Below are positions 51,181 through 61,817 of a DNA stretch of 64,000 nt, one piece after another (the first letter of the stretch is position 1; each line of letters starts with the position of its first letter). The stretch is taken from assembly GCA_001931875.2 (NCBI GenBank), contig MSJH02000137.1, positions 379,619 to 443,618 on the forward strand, in the 5' to 3' direction. A model generated the notes under the pieces. That model was not told the origin of the DNA. It saw nothing but the letters and a program-made list of their open reading frames with translations, and ran no database searches. A program made the translations under genes and the position numbers. This DNA comes from Byssochlamys sp. IMV 00236 (taxonomy: Eukaryota; Ascomycota; Eurotiomycetes; Eurotiales; Thermoascaceae).

Positions 51181-54100
51181 TCATGCTCCCAACATTATAA
51201 CATCTTTCTCATGCTCTGGGATGTCGGTTGCATCACCGTTAACCGCAGCTCCTGGTTCCGCCAGGCCTCCGAGACCAACGCCGCCGTCCATTTCGCCCAG
51301 GACCCATTCCACGAGATAACTCTCATCGACTAGTTCCTCAACCCGACGGTAGTGTCGGTCCGTGTATGCAGATAGCGCCTGTAGCACGTCTTTCATTGCT
51401 GCGGCACCTTTACCAGGTTTGAGGTTGGGTATCCGCGGAGGATTGGATGCCAGTTCTACGAAGGTTGAAGCGGGGTAGGATCGAACAAGGGCAAACAGGA
51501 TGCGTTGAGCCACGCGTGAAGTACGCGCGTTCGTGTTCCAGTCACGGACGCGGAGGATAAGTGTGTAAAGGTTGACAGAGTCGAGAGACTGGAGAACTGT
51601 GTCAATTTCCGGATTTCCCGTGAGACTGCCCTCGGCTCTAGCGTGTTCCTCAGAGGATGGATCGTCTGCAGCGTCAATAGCAGCCGTGAAGAGAGAGAGA
51701 AGTCTGCCAGGATGGTTGAGCTGAAGAGCGAGCGTGATGGCTTCGCGATATGCGCCAGCCCGGATGTAGTTTTGTAGTTGCTGATCCTGTTCAATACGGG
51801 CAGAATTGGCATTAACAGCGGCAGAAAGAGTCGTAGATGTCGTATCCGTCCAAAACGTAACCGTCGCATCAGCCGCTCCGGAAACGAGTGCAAAGGGGGT
51901 TCTCTTGTGAGATGTAGAAGGTGACTTGACATCAGCCCGTGACCCAGAAGGAGTAGGGCTTGCTAATGCCCACACTCTGTCAGTGTGGTTGTCTAAGGTA
52001 GTTTCAAGTTCTCCAGTGTATGGTGACCAGATCTTGACGAGGCCATCAGCAGCGGCTGAAGCAACCAGGGGACGAGCTTGGGCGGCGGCATTTCGTGCGA
52101 GCGCCTGCTTCTCCTCGTCCCCCTCCTCACTGGCGAGTTCTGAGGGCGGGAGCCAGAGTACTTTGAGGACACTGTTCGTGTGTCCTTCGAAGGTAAGCAG
52201 ACAGCTATAATCTGCAAGGCTCCAGATCTTCACAGTCTTATCACCAGAGCCAGTAAGGACAAGGCCTTTGCTAGTGCTGGTGCCCGACTCCGAACTTATA
52301 ATCGGTGTATCTTTCGGGGCGAAGCGGACAGACCACACGCCGCGTTTGTGGCCGCGCAGAATACCTACCACCTGGCCATCCTCCAGAGACCATATCTTCA
52401 CAGTCCTATCTTGTGAAGCAGAGGCAAACATGGTAGATGTAGAATTAACGTCTAGCGCGTTGATGTCTTTTTCGTGCGCTTTTCTGGTGTAGACAGCCTT
52501 AGGCAAGTATGGTTCTGAGTTGTTTGGCTTCAACTTGGTGGTATCCCATCGTTTGATGGTACGATCCTGGGAGCCTGTCAAAAGGAATGCTGGAGGATGA
52601 CTCAAGGGGTCATTGTATGCCGCCGAACTGGAAGGCGGTGCTCCTCGTGGAAGGCTGACTGCACCCAGGGTCTCAGCATGGCCTGTAAAGTGGGCAAAGC
52701 AAGTGTACGAGGAGCTCTCAGGGTCCAGACGCCACAGTCGTGCAGTGTTGTCTTTCGCGCCTGTAACCAGCCAGTGTCCAGACCAGTCAACGTCAACGCA
52801 GATAATAATATCGTCGTGACCCTCAAGAAGAGTGACATCAGCGCCGAAGTAATCGCCGGCCACCTCAATCCCTTTCTTCTCTGAGGTTCCCATTGAGATG
52901 ACTCTGATACTCTCAGTGTTTGTGGCGAGAGCAAGCATTGATCGATCAGGTCCAACACATGCGAGATCAATGATTTCGTCGTCGTTCCCAGAGATACGAC
53001 GGACTATTGGCAAAGGCTCCAGTTTAGACCCAGGCTTGTAATTTGACAGGGATGCAATAGAATGGAGTCTCAACGTCTGATCGGCATGGACGGTCATAAT
53101 GAAGGGCAGGCCCGGAGAATATTGTATCGTGACGATGGTTTCGACATCGGAGGCCGGCTCCTGTTCTTCAGTAACCTCACTCCCACGGTTGCAGTCCCAA
53201 ACACGGAGTCTGCCATTTTCTCCCGCAGCAAAGCACAGCTCGCTGTCACTCACGAAGCCAGCAGCTTCGACGCTCTCCAAAACAGGAATGATTCTTCGAG
53301 TTTTCCAAGTGCGCGAATCCCAAATGATGACAGTCTTGTCTCTGCTTGCGGAGAGAAGAGCATTCTCCTTTGGTGAGTAGGACAGGCTGCGCACAACTGA
53401 AACATGTGATTCAAGAGAAGCGATCGACTTTCTCTTGTGCAAATCCCACACTCGAACTTTGCCGTCCTCACTTCCAGATGCTAGACGGAACCCGGCCGTC
53501 GAGCCTGTAGCAGAAGAGTCTGCGTCTTCCATCTCTTCGTCACCATTCTTACGGCTTCGGCCCTTGGATTTCTTTTTGGTCATGGTCCCCTCCTCTCCAT
53601 CCAGGGAAGAGACCTGGAAGAAGCATAGTGCTGAGATCACTCCACCATGGCCGTGGAAAGTGTGTGTCACATACCCACCCCTGATATCCCACACTTTTAT
53701 GGACCCATCAGCACCACCAGTAGCAAGTAAAGTACCAGTCTCGTCGATTGCAGTCGTCACCACAGGGGAAGTGTGAGGCTTCAGTGTCCTAAGAAGTTCA
53801 GACTGAATGCTCCGGGTTGACTCGTCGAACGGCGACAGGGAAAATATGCGCATAGCCTGTGATCTGGAACAAAGAATCAAATGTGAAGCCGAAGGAGTAA
53901 CTGCAAAAGGGTTAGCTTGAGATACTGAAAGATGACGAGCAAGAGAAACGTACTCGCTAGACTGGTGATCAATTCTCCATCCTACATTGTGTCCGTTAGA
54001 AAAGATCGAAATTGCCACATTGGGGCAGGGTCCATACTCCTTCAAGAGTTGCAAGTCTGTCACCAGTGTCTAAATCGACTATGAGCGCCTCTTCTCCGAC

Positions 54101-54211
54101 ACATGATGCTAGCAGACGACCACTGGCATCCAGCGCAGTGCTACCGCCGGTATATATGGGGCCGATAGTGCGCGAGGCCTCGAAAGTGGTCTTCACGTTG
54201 ATCTTTGACAT
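51181..54211 (-). CDS. utp13: SSU processome WD40 protein Utp13
   Basis: UTP-B subcomplex protein of the 90S pre-ribosome (18S rRNA maturation, nucleolus). Exons 54211-54038, 53981-53954 (28 nt) and 53900-51181 join to 973 aa. Tandem WD40 blades form two propellers: LATGGADGSIKVWDIRGGYV, LASGSEDGKVRVWDLHKR, LSASRDKTVIIWDSRTWKTR, VTGAKDNTARLWRLD, LTGSQDRTIKRWDTTKL, FASASQDRTVKIWSLEDGQV, LTGSGDKTVKIWSLADYS and ASAAADGLVKIWSPYTGELE. An insert after the first propeller blades (MTKKKSKGRSRKNGDEEMED) looks like a nuclear signal. The C-terminal ~160 residues (LQNYIRAGAYREAITLALQL, NHPGRLLSLFTAAI, VEWVLGEM) form the helical Utp13 domain. An A/T-rich RRPE-like element lies just upstream of the ATG. 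Confidence 0.92.
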
Positions 54212-54603
54212 GATGGCGGCGGGTATATATTCGAATTTAGACTGCAACGAAAAAAATTTATCTCCACTCTTGCCCCATGATATTCCCTCCGCGAGAGAGG
54301 AGCTTCGCAATGTCGGCGTCGCAAAATGTCTTGCTGCTCCGCGGGCGGTAACTTTTTATCTTTTTTCGAATGTTTGACATGTTTGCGCAGTTGAGATTAA
54401 GCTGTGGTCCGTGCGTGCAGGCGCCAGAACCGCCGGCGGTTAATCTCGCCTCGTGCCATTTCACAACTCTCTCAGTCTGTCAACTGTTTCGGCACCAGAG
54501 GATCACCGGCGTTATCTGGCTGCTTTCTGCGATTTTTTTAATACACACCATCTTCTGCGCCGGTTATATGCGTACCTGATGATTGGCACCGTCACCAGCC
54601 ACG
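54212..54603. promoter_or_regulatory. Divergent promoter, utp13 / membrane protein
   Basis: 392 bp between divergent start codons. Apart from the RRPE-like element no site is recognised. Confidence 0.4.
54246..54259. promoter_or_regulatory. RRPE-like element upstream of utp13
   Basis: Sequence CGAAAAAAATTTAT lies about 40 bp upstream of the utp13 ATG. RRPE (TGAAAAATTT-type) is the well-known promoter element of fungal ribosome-biogenesis genes. The match is good in the A5TTT core but low-complexity, and its position so close to the ATG is unusual. Confidence 0.35.
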
Positions 54604-57576
54604 ATGGGGCGGCAAGCTTATATGAATCGGCTCGCCCTGGTAAGTAGTGGAACTGTTTGGAGCACGCTCTCTGTCACTTTGTCACGTTAGTCGCCCACTC
54701 CTGTCTTGCACTACTTGTAATTTAATTTACAGCATGTATACTATGCGCTTCGGTCTCTGCTTCCAAATTATATTCATTTTGCATACAAAAATAATGGTTC
54801 CCGTTCGATATAGCACCATGTTTTCTCTTGACACTATCATTGCCATGTCCACATTGTACTCACTCAATCGCTTCATCTGCATCGTGAATTGCATTTCTAT
54901 CTTTGTCCTTATGGACCTCAGTGTACAATATGCCTTTCTAGGTGCTGACAATAATTCAAGGGTCGATCGCCGTACGAGGCTCCAGACAGTTCTGAGGTGG
55001 GTCCTTCAGCTGCTGCACAAGCAAGATCGTCCTTGATCAGCGCGGATGGATACGTCCAGCAGTATGATGAAAGGGGCCACCCTATAAATCCTGCATCTAG
55101 GACATTTGGTAGAGAGTTAAGGAGAGCCAAAAACGATATCCTTTCTACTATGGGTATCGTGGTCAGCGGCGAAGATGGAAGTCTAGGCACTTCTAAAGAA
55201 AAACAGAAAGTCAATCTTATCGCGACAGAAAACGACTATGGACTGGTAATGGCAACGCTAGACCAGGTGTTCATGTTTCTTGGTTCATGGTGGACCACGT
55301 CTCTTGGAGGACGGATACAGGTAAATTTTCAAAGGTCTCTAAATTTGTGCGTTCACGACTGAGTATCTCCCTATAAGACCTTCAAGAGTTATACCCATGT
55401 TCCGTTGATGAGGATCATACGCTTTGAGCGTAGAGCGGTCGGCCTATTCGGGGTTTACTTCGCAGGTATTCCGGCATGGACGACTTCGTTCTTCTTATCA
55501 ATCTGTCGGAATCATCTACTAGAGCCGTTGACGGCCTTCCTACGGACCCAGGCAATGTCACTCTCCGACAATGCTCTGTATAACAGGATAGTGCAGCATA
55601 TCTTCTCGACGTTCGATAATGCGTAAGATGCCAGCTCTCCAGCGCCAAGACGGAAAGCAGACTGACAACTTTTTAGAGCCCGGGGGACCCTACTGATTCT
55701 GTTCGGACAAACATACATGTTTTCACTCCTACAATCTCTCCACTTGGTCCACCATTATACGTTCCCTGGAATTAAGTTCTTCATACCCTTCAGCGATTCA
55801 TCTCTGATACAGTTCCCATCTCTTCCCTCTGAATACACATTTCATGGGATCAGCCAATTTGGACTTAGCATGTTCACATCTCCTTTCTTTTTGATCTATG
55901 TTTATGTATACCTACGACCAATTATGGAAGCGAGGATTTACCGCCTGATTCGACGAAGGCTACCAAAACCGGACCGACCAGACGAACTTTCCATCAGGGT
56001 AGCTATTGAGAACGACCTAGTTGAGTGGACCGTGCCGACGCTCGGAAGGAGATCAGACGAAGAAGCCCGGCGCAGTAATTTCACGCTTTTAGAGGAGATT
56101 CGATATGAACTTCTGACTGTGAGAAACTGGATGCTCTCGTGGTTTGGTTGGCGACAGAAGAAGCCGTTGGACGGCGAGGTCATCGTGCCTTCAAGGGAGG
56201 AGACGATCGAATCTCTCCGTTATCGCATCGGACAACTACAAAATGAGCTTGGAACCACGCCTGTCAGAGGACATCCCGCGCCCCCGAGACAGACAGATCC
56301 GATGCAGGCGCGTGGCGAGCAACTTCTCAACAGTCGTGTTGAAGGCGTTCGTTCCGGGTCTCCAGACCCCGCTCTCTCATCGCGAACTCCGCAGCCAGAA
56401 TCATTATTCGATATGGAGCAAGTCTTGTCAAACGAAGACCAGCGGCTGTCCCAGTCACCTCTTGAGATGGCGAACGATTATTTTGATACCATGCCCCCAT
56501 TAGGACGGACAGGGGTTGATGGTATTCCCCGGGAAATGCCTTCAACCGTTGAATCAACCCAACAGTCATCCAGCCGAACGACATATAATACTGATGGAGC
56601 GGTGCCAAATCGACGGGATTCACGATCAAACACACTCTTTTCCCGGCCTTCTTCTCCCGAATCATCACCACTCACCTCTCCGCGTGTACGAGCGTCTTTG
56701 GTTCATCAGAACTCCGACGTCATAACAATGCAGCTTGAGCTTCTCACTAACCGTAATCCGGGTCAGCAGGATCAGGCCATGAGCAATAACGTGGACAGAA
56801 CTGCACACGAAAGCTTACCCAACGATCCTCAGGCAGCCAATAGAAGGGCAAGCGAACTGCTCGACGCGTTGCTTTCCAACCAGGGGCAGACCCTTGCTAG
56901 TACCCTCCAGGCGGAAAGTACTGGGGATAATGATGGCCTTTCCGGCTTGACAGTTGGGGCCTCACCTGCCGCTATAGACAACGTCGTGCCCGAACTCGAA
57001 GGACATGCGCAACAGTCTATGATAACGAATGCGGTTAATGATACCGACAACATTCAGGAGCAACCAATCGTGAACGTGATTCCTGGTGGACTGAATCAGC
57101 CAATTCCAATTCATACAGATAACCAAGATTCGGATTCAGAGTCTGATTATATGAATACGGACGCACGACCCTTAACATCTCGCTCGCAGACCCGTCGGCG
57201 CTCGACAAATGTCCAGTCACTCCCGACTCACCGTGTTACCATCCTCTCCTCGCATCCAGTCGACTCACTCTCTTCCCATTTGGCGTCCCTGATCACAAAT
57301 ATCTTGTTTATACCCTTCGAGTCATTATACCTGCGGGCTCTAGCAATATCTTACCTCTCTTCACCATCCAGCGGACCCGCTGCTGTATTGAGGTCTGATA
57401 TTCGAGATCTAACCGCCTTTGCGGGCGGCGGCTCGACGCGAGACATGCTCACCTATGCGGGTAAACTGGTACTTGTCTTTGGGATGCAAGCTGCGGTAAG
57501 TATCGGGGTCTGGGGAATCGGCACCGCAACGGCAATCGGTATGGGAAGGAAACGGTTCGGGTGGGGTAATTTGTAA
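54604..57576 (+). CDS. Conserved-looking multi-spanning membrane protein, function unknown
   Basis: Exons 54604-54639, 54961-55320, 55378-55622 and 55677-57576 join to 846 aa. The first exon encodes only MGRQAYMNRLAL; the first intron is long (321 nt) for this genome and could hide another exon, so the N-terminus is the least certain part. Hydrophobic segments: LFGVYFAGIPAWTTSFFLSI, TLLILFGQTYMFSLLQSLHL, GLSMFTSPFFLIYVYVYLRP, SLITNILFIPFESLYLRALA and LVLVFGMQAAVSIGVWGIGT. A ~350-residue Ser/Pro/Asn/Gln-rich disordered region separates the third and fourth. A basic RLIRRRLPKPDRPDE segment follows span three. I recognise no named family; organelle-membrane placement would be a guess. Confidence 0.75.
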
Positions 57577-58371
57577 ATGGATTCATGTGCAAACAGGGGA
57601 AGACTCATAAAAAGGGAGGCTTACATTTCTTTCATTCGATGGCAATTGGCAATTCATGTATTATTAGTGATCCCTCGGGACTTTTATCTCTGCTAGGATA
57701 ACCCAGCCTCATGGTACAGTAACTCTTACGTACATTCTATGGTCGTCTATGACCGGTTCTCTGAGGAAAGCTTGACGATCATCTTTTATAAACCATTTCC
57801 GAGGAAGACTAAAACTAGAAACTCTTGCTCCCGATCAAGGAGATACTGCTCTTCTATACTGTCACTGAATGAAGTACACTGACTAAGGAGGGTCTACCGC
57901 TTCTTTCGCTTCTTCAGACGTGCCTCCTCGTCCAAGGATGAGCGATTATCTTGCAGAAAGAAAAAGAGTTCGTTTTTCCTACGGATTGAATAAGAGAGGG
58001 GCAACCGTCTCTTTTATATTACAGCAGCTGCCAATGCACACCTCCAACACTAACTGTAGAGGGTAAATTACCGCATAAGTACGCCTGCCAAAAATCGACC
58101 CTGCAGTGTAACCACTTGTAAAACTGAGTTGGAAGAAAGATGGCGTTATCTTACCACTTGATTACTACCGGCAATACAGCCCCATATACTATCGATTTGC
58201 CGATCGTTATACACGTATAAGATACCATTGTGACCGTCTGGATGCGAATTGAGTATAATATTATGTTACATGGACATACATATGCAGAGCCACAATGAGC
58301 AGAGGCAGCATAGTTTCCTCCAACGCCGGTACACTGTTTTCGACTTGACAAATTAAGAATAAACCCGATTC
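57577..58371. other. Intergenic, tail-to-tail, with a coding-like minus-strand tail
   Basis: Spacer between convergent genes. On the minus strand, codons from about 58016 down to a TAG at 57894-57896 read RRLPLSYSIRRKNELFF then LQDNRSSLDEEARLKKRKKR-stop, and consensus-like splice sites lie upstream. Otherwise AT-rich 3' UTR-like sequence. Confidence 0.45.
57894..58240 (-). CDS. Possible small unrecognised gene (fragmentary evidence)
   Basis: A charged C-terminal segment ending DEEARLKKRKKR is open for about 41 codons. Upstream, a splice-like pattern gives candidate exons: ATG at about 58231 (MVSYTCITIGKSIVYG...), donor GTAAGA, acceptor CTCAG, a 52-nt exon reading TSGYTAGSIFGRRTYA, donor GTAATT and acceptor AAAAG 61 nt later, all phase-consistent. 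I recognise no family, and frames in the upstream pieces are ambiguous, so it may be chance sequence in a 3' UTR. Confidence 0.25.
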
Positions 58372-60253
58372 TCACTTAGTGGCCGCCTTTCCCTTTTTCT
58401 TCATTCCTGGGATTTTTCTCCTTTCCCAAACCATCAAGTATCCTTCTTTTGTGAACAGAGTCTCGCTCTCTGCGCGGTTCACATACAGATCCTGGATCTC
58501 AAGCCATTCAGGACCACGGTGCGGTGGTTCGCCATTTCGCTCCCGTTCTTCTCGTCTTGCATTCACTGCTGCCATGGCCTTGTCATGAAGCTGAACGAGC
58601 CACGATACATTCTCACTAGCGGCACCTGCACCCGTAGCTGCACCGACACTAGCTGATCCTTTGTCATCTTCACCAGCGCCTTGTGTAGGAGTCGTAGCAT
58701 CCAAGATGATATTTGCGACAAGGTCATATAGGATGGGTTCTCCGGGAGGCCAAATATTCGGGTTTGGCTCGACGTAAGGTGACATGTCCAGAGACCTGGG
58801 AGAAGGGAAGGTCACAATGGTAGGATTGCGTTCCGAGACGAATTTGTTCTTGCTGAAACGCTTAATGTGGAAAAGGAGGTAAGGTGGTAGAGGATGAAGA
58901 AGGCGATGTCGGACACGGTGAGCACGTTTTTCAGACGCAGTGATGCCATTGTATTTGTTGAGGAGAGTTGTTAGAGGCACTTGGGGGATGATGGACTCTC
59001 GATTGGCCGACTGGAAGAGAGGAGTAGGTGGCAAATCGAGAGTTAATATGAGGAATGGTGTGATTTGAGTATTCGTGGTGCTGGATTCAGAGAACACAAG
59101 TCGTGCATTCGTGGTGTCAGAATGCGCCGTAATTTCCTGACTCTCAATCCGCAGATGCCCTTGGAACGCTTGCTGAATGACACTAGTCGGAGTGGATGAC
59201 GGCTTTTTGGAACCTCCCAGGCTGAGGTGGAGGTGGTTTAAGAACCAGGAGAGGAACTCAACCGGATCAGACTGGTGGGTGAGCGTGAAACGCTTGGATG
59301 ACCGGAGGGCGATCTCCTGGAGCAGCTCGTGAGGAGAGACGTGCGATTTAAACGCCTTCGGATTCCATAGCTTTCTGACCAATGTGCTAAAGCGAAGGGA
59401 AAGCTGAGGTGTCCCAGGGACAGGGAACTCATGGAGTAGGAAGAAGTTGCGGATCGGTGTAACATGAGCGAGGACCTGAACGACGACATTCAGATAGTCG
59501 TTTGCTTTTATATTATTCATTCCGACAAAGCCTAGATATTCTTGTCAGCATTCACTTAGAAGTCGATCGAAGAGGATACCTACCTGGTCTATATCGCTTG
59601 CCTTGAAGATCCCAAGCATCGCGCACTTCCTTGTCTAACTTCATAACCTCATCTTTGCTATAATGAGGATCAACGACGTATTTTATGTCATCCAAGCTTT
59701 TATTCTTGACCTCGTATCCCTCCGGAAGCACATAAACTCTCTTCGTTTCCATATTGATGAAGACATGGTGACCAACTTCGAGCGCGTGGAAATATGCGTG
59801 TGATTTCGGCCCTCTTCCTTGGAAGTATTTCCCGCAGACAAGACACGCGTAGACGTTTATATTCGAAAGCGTAACGGAGCATAGTTTCTCGAAATCGAAA
59901 TCAAGTACGGCGCGACTGACCGTATCGAGGTAAAGGTCACTGTAGCCTTCCAGTGGCTCCGACTGGCGCTTCGGGGCGGAAACGAGAGGCGCGTCTTCAT
60001 CGATATCGGGTAAATCAGGATTATCTTGTGCGCCTTCTTCTAATTCTTCGCGCTCCTGGTCAGCTGCCGCCAGAATATTCTCGCCATGGCGTTCATGCTG
60101 TTCCCATTCCTGGCCGGGAGCTCGCTGCGCAGGCACGCCGCCATTGCGGAAGTCGCTTTCGTTGGTTTCTTCTTCAACACGGGCTTTCTTGGATGCAGGA
60201 GAGCCTACCTCAAGCTCCCCGTCCAAGGGACTTTCCGCAGGCCTCTTCGACAT
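58372..60253 (-). CDS. sad1: U4/U6.U5 tri-snRNP protein Sad1 (USP39 family, inactive ubiquitin protease fold)
   Basis: Stabilises the tri-snRNP before spliceosome activation (nucleus). Exons 60253-59584 and 59531-58372 give 609 aa. The N-terminal ~90 residues are acidic and disordered, with SKKARVEEE. The zinc-finger UBP domain follows: EKLCSVTLSNINVYACLVCG, KYFQGRGPKSHAYFHALEVG, HHVFINMETKRVYVLPEGYE. The peptidase-like domain starts after the splice at GFVGMNNIKANDYLNVVVQV, where active USPs have N-T-C-Y: the catalytic Cys is replaced (AND), as in USP39/Sad1. HPLPPYLLFHIKRFSKNKFV and ESETLFTKEGYLMVWERR are present. The start MSKRPAESP is chosen; the frame is open upstream, but that sequence is not conserved-looking. 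Confidence 0.93.
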
Positions 60254-60572
60254 CCTGAGCGCGGAAGAATACGTTAAGTATGAGCTGCGCGACACTGGAA
60301 GCCAACTGACGGCTTGAGCTCCAAGATGGAAGTTTTGGTAGAACACCGATGCAAACATGCCAAACTTGGAATCGCAACGGTCTGCCGCATCGAGCGTCAC
60401 AACTTACGCAAGACGCACTCCTCTATACCCTAGGTTATGGAAGTTGTATTTTACATTCATCAGAATATATGGATTAGGAGTCTAGACCGTCATCATATTG
60501 CCCTTGTTTTTCTCAAGATAATTCGTTAAAAATGGTATGATACAACGCCGCCCCCAGGCAAGGCCAAGGCTT
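60254..60572. other. Intergenic spacer
   Basis: 5' region of sad1 and 3' end of pre1, both read leftwards. Nothing else recognised. Confidence 0.55.
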
Positions 60573-61454
60573 TTAAGCGCTTGCAACCTGCTTGCTATTA
60601 TCATAATCTATTTCCTTGATTCCATCCTTCGTAACAACCTTGACAAGAACCTAGTCTCTACCGTTAGCATTATGTTGCGAGCAGATACGAGAACGATTGG
60701 GTTTCAGCGGCCAACGTACCCCCTTGAAATCGATGGGTAATCTTCGCTTCAACTCATCAGTGCATAGCTCAAGGAGCTTCATTCCTTGTTCGAAGTTGAT
60801 GTCGGGATGATGGTGCTTATCCAGGAGCGACAAGCAGTAATACCTAGGCCAGTCAGTATCACTCGAGGTAACGTGGTTGCTGTCAACCAGCAGCCAGTCT
60901 TATGTTATAAGAGTAGATAGGATAGCACGTACTGAGCATAGCCATGGGCGGCATACGGAACGGCGGCCAGTGATGCCAAGTAGTCTACCCAGTATAGACT
61001 CGGCTTCTGTGTGATGGGATCGACTCCTCCAAGTAGTAGGTTGACAGTGTAGGGGTTGCGCGACCGCAAGCTCCGGGCCAGTTCTCCTCGAACGAAGCTG
61101 CCAACTTCTGCTGGACTCAACTCTGTATTATTCCTCATAGTGTACAGCTGCACATTTGCTTGGATATACTCGGCAAATTGGACTGCAGGGAACCGTCAAC
61201 AGCTGGGCCTTCTAGGGCATCTGTAGGTAGATCGCAACTAACCAGTGTCTCCAGCTTCTCCCGAAAATGCCATGAGTGTGTGCTTGTTCAATTCTCGTGT
61301 CTTATCATCTGTGGCCTTCAGAATGGTAGGTCCCCTCATCGCAGCCTTGGAGGCTGCGACAATGACGAAGTCCTTTCCGGTGATACCTAGCAGAACCTCC
61401 CTGGGAGCAAGTTAGTGACATAGATGTTAACATACGAGACACAGAATCTCACAT
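60573..61454 (-). CDS. pre1: 20S proteasome subunit beta-4 (Pre1/C11)
   Basis: Non-catalytic beta subunit of the 20S core. Exons 61454-61453 (AT only), 61400-61243, 61182-60933, 60843-60720 and 60650-60573 join to 203 aa (yeast Pre1 is 198). Protein: [111 protein letters not shown], then [20 protein letters not shown] and [17 protein letters not shown]. No pro-peptide and no catalytic Thr1, as expected for beta-4. The initiator ATG is split: AT at the end of exon 1, G at the start of exon 2 (donor GTGAGA, branch CTAAC, acceptor CCCAG). Head-to-head with rrp9. Confidence 0.93.
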
Positions 61455-61817
61455 ATTTGCAATAGTAGTCGAATTAAAACTGGTTGGTTGAGGTTCTGAG
61501 GAGGTGGCAGCGAGAAGGTCGTCTTGTCTGGGGTCGGAGCCACGCGTGAGCTTGCGGCCTTGAGCTGCGCTGGAGCTCTGCTGCTTAGTCACCCATTTAG
61601 GCGTTGTTGTTTCCCCGGGCGCCGATGCCCGACGCCAAGATTTCGCGGCACGGACCACCAGCACCAAAAAAAAGTGAGAGCAGACAAAGTAAAAGACGAT
61701 CAGACAAGCCTCTACAGCCAGCGCGCCGGAAGACAAATTCAGTCACCCTTTGCCCTCAGGTTTCGATCGCAGCGGCCGGGATACTGAACGTCACCGTCGG
61801 TCAGCATCACCACTGGC
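61455..61817. promoter_or_regulatory. Divergent promoter, pre1 / rrp9
   Basis: 363-bp GC-rich spacer. No exact proteasome element (GGTGGCAAA) is seen; GGTGGCAGC at about 61503-61511 comes closest. Confidence 0.4.

Noticed and set aside
61449..61736. 95-codon minus-strand ORF with a hydrophobic start
   Set aside because: It overlaps the pre1 5' UTR and divergent promoter; the pre1 ATG formed by splicing is in another context, and the ORF shows no family.
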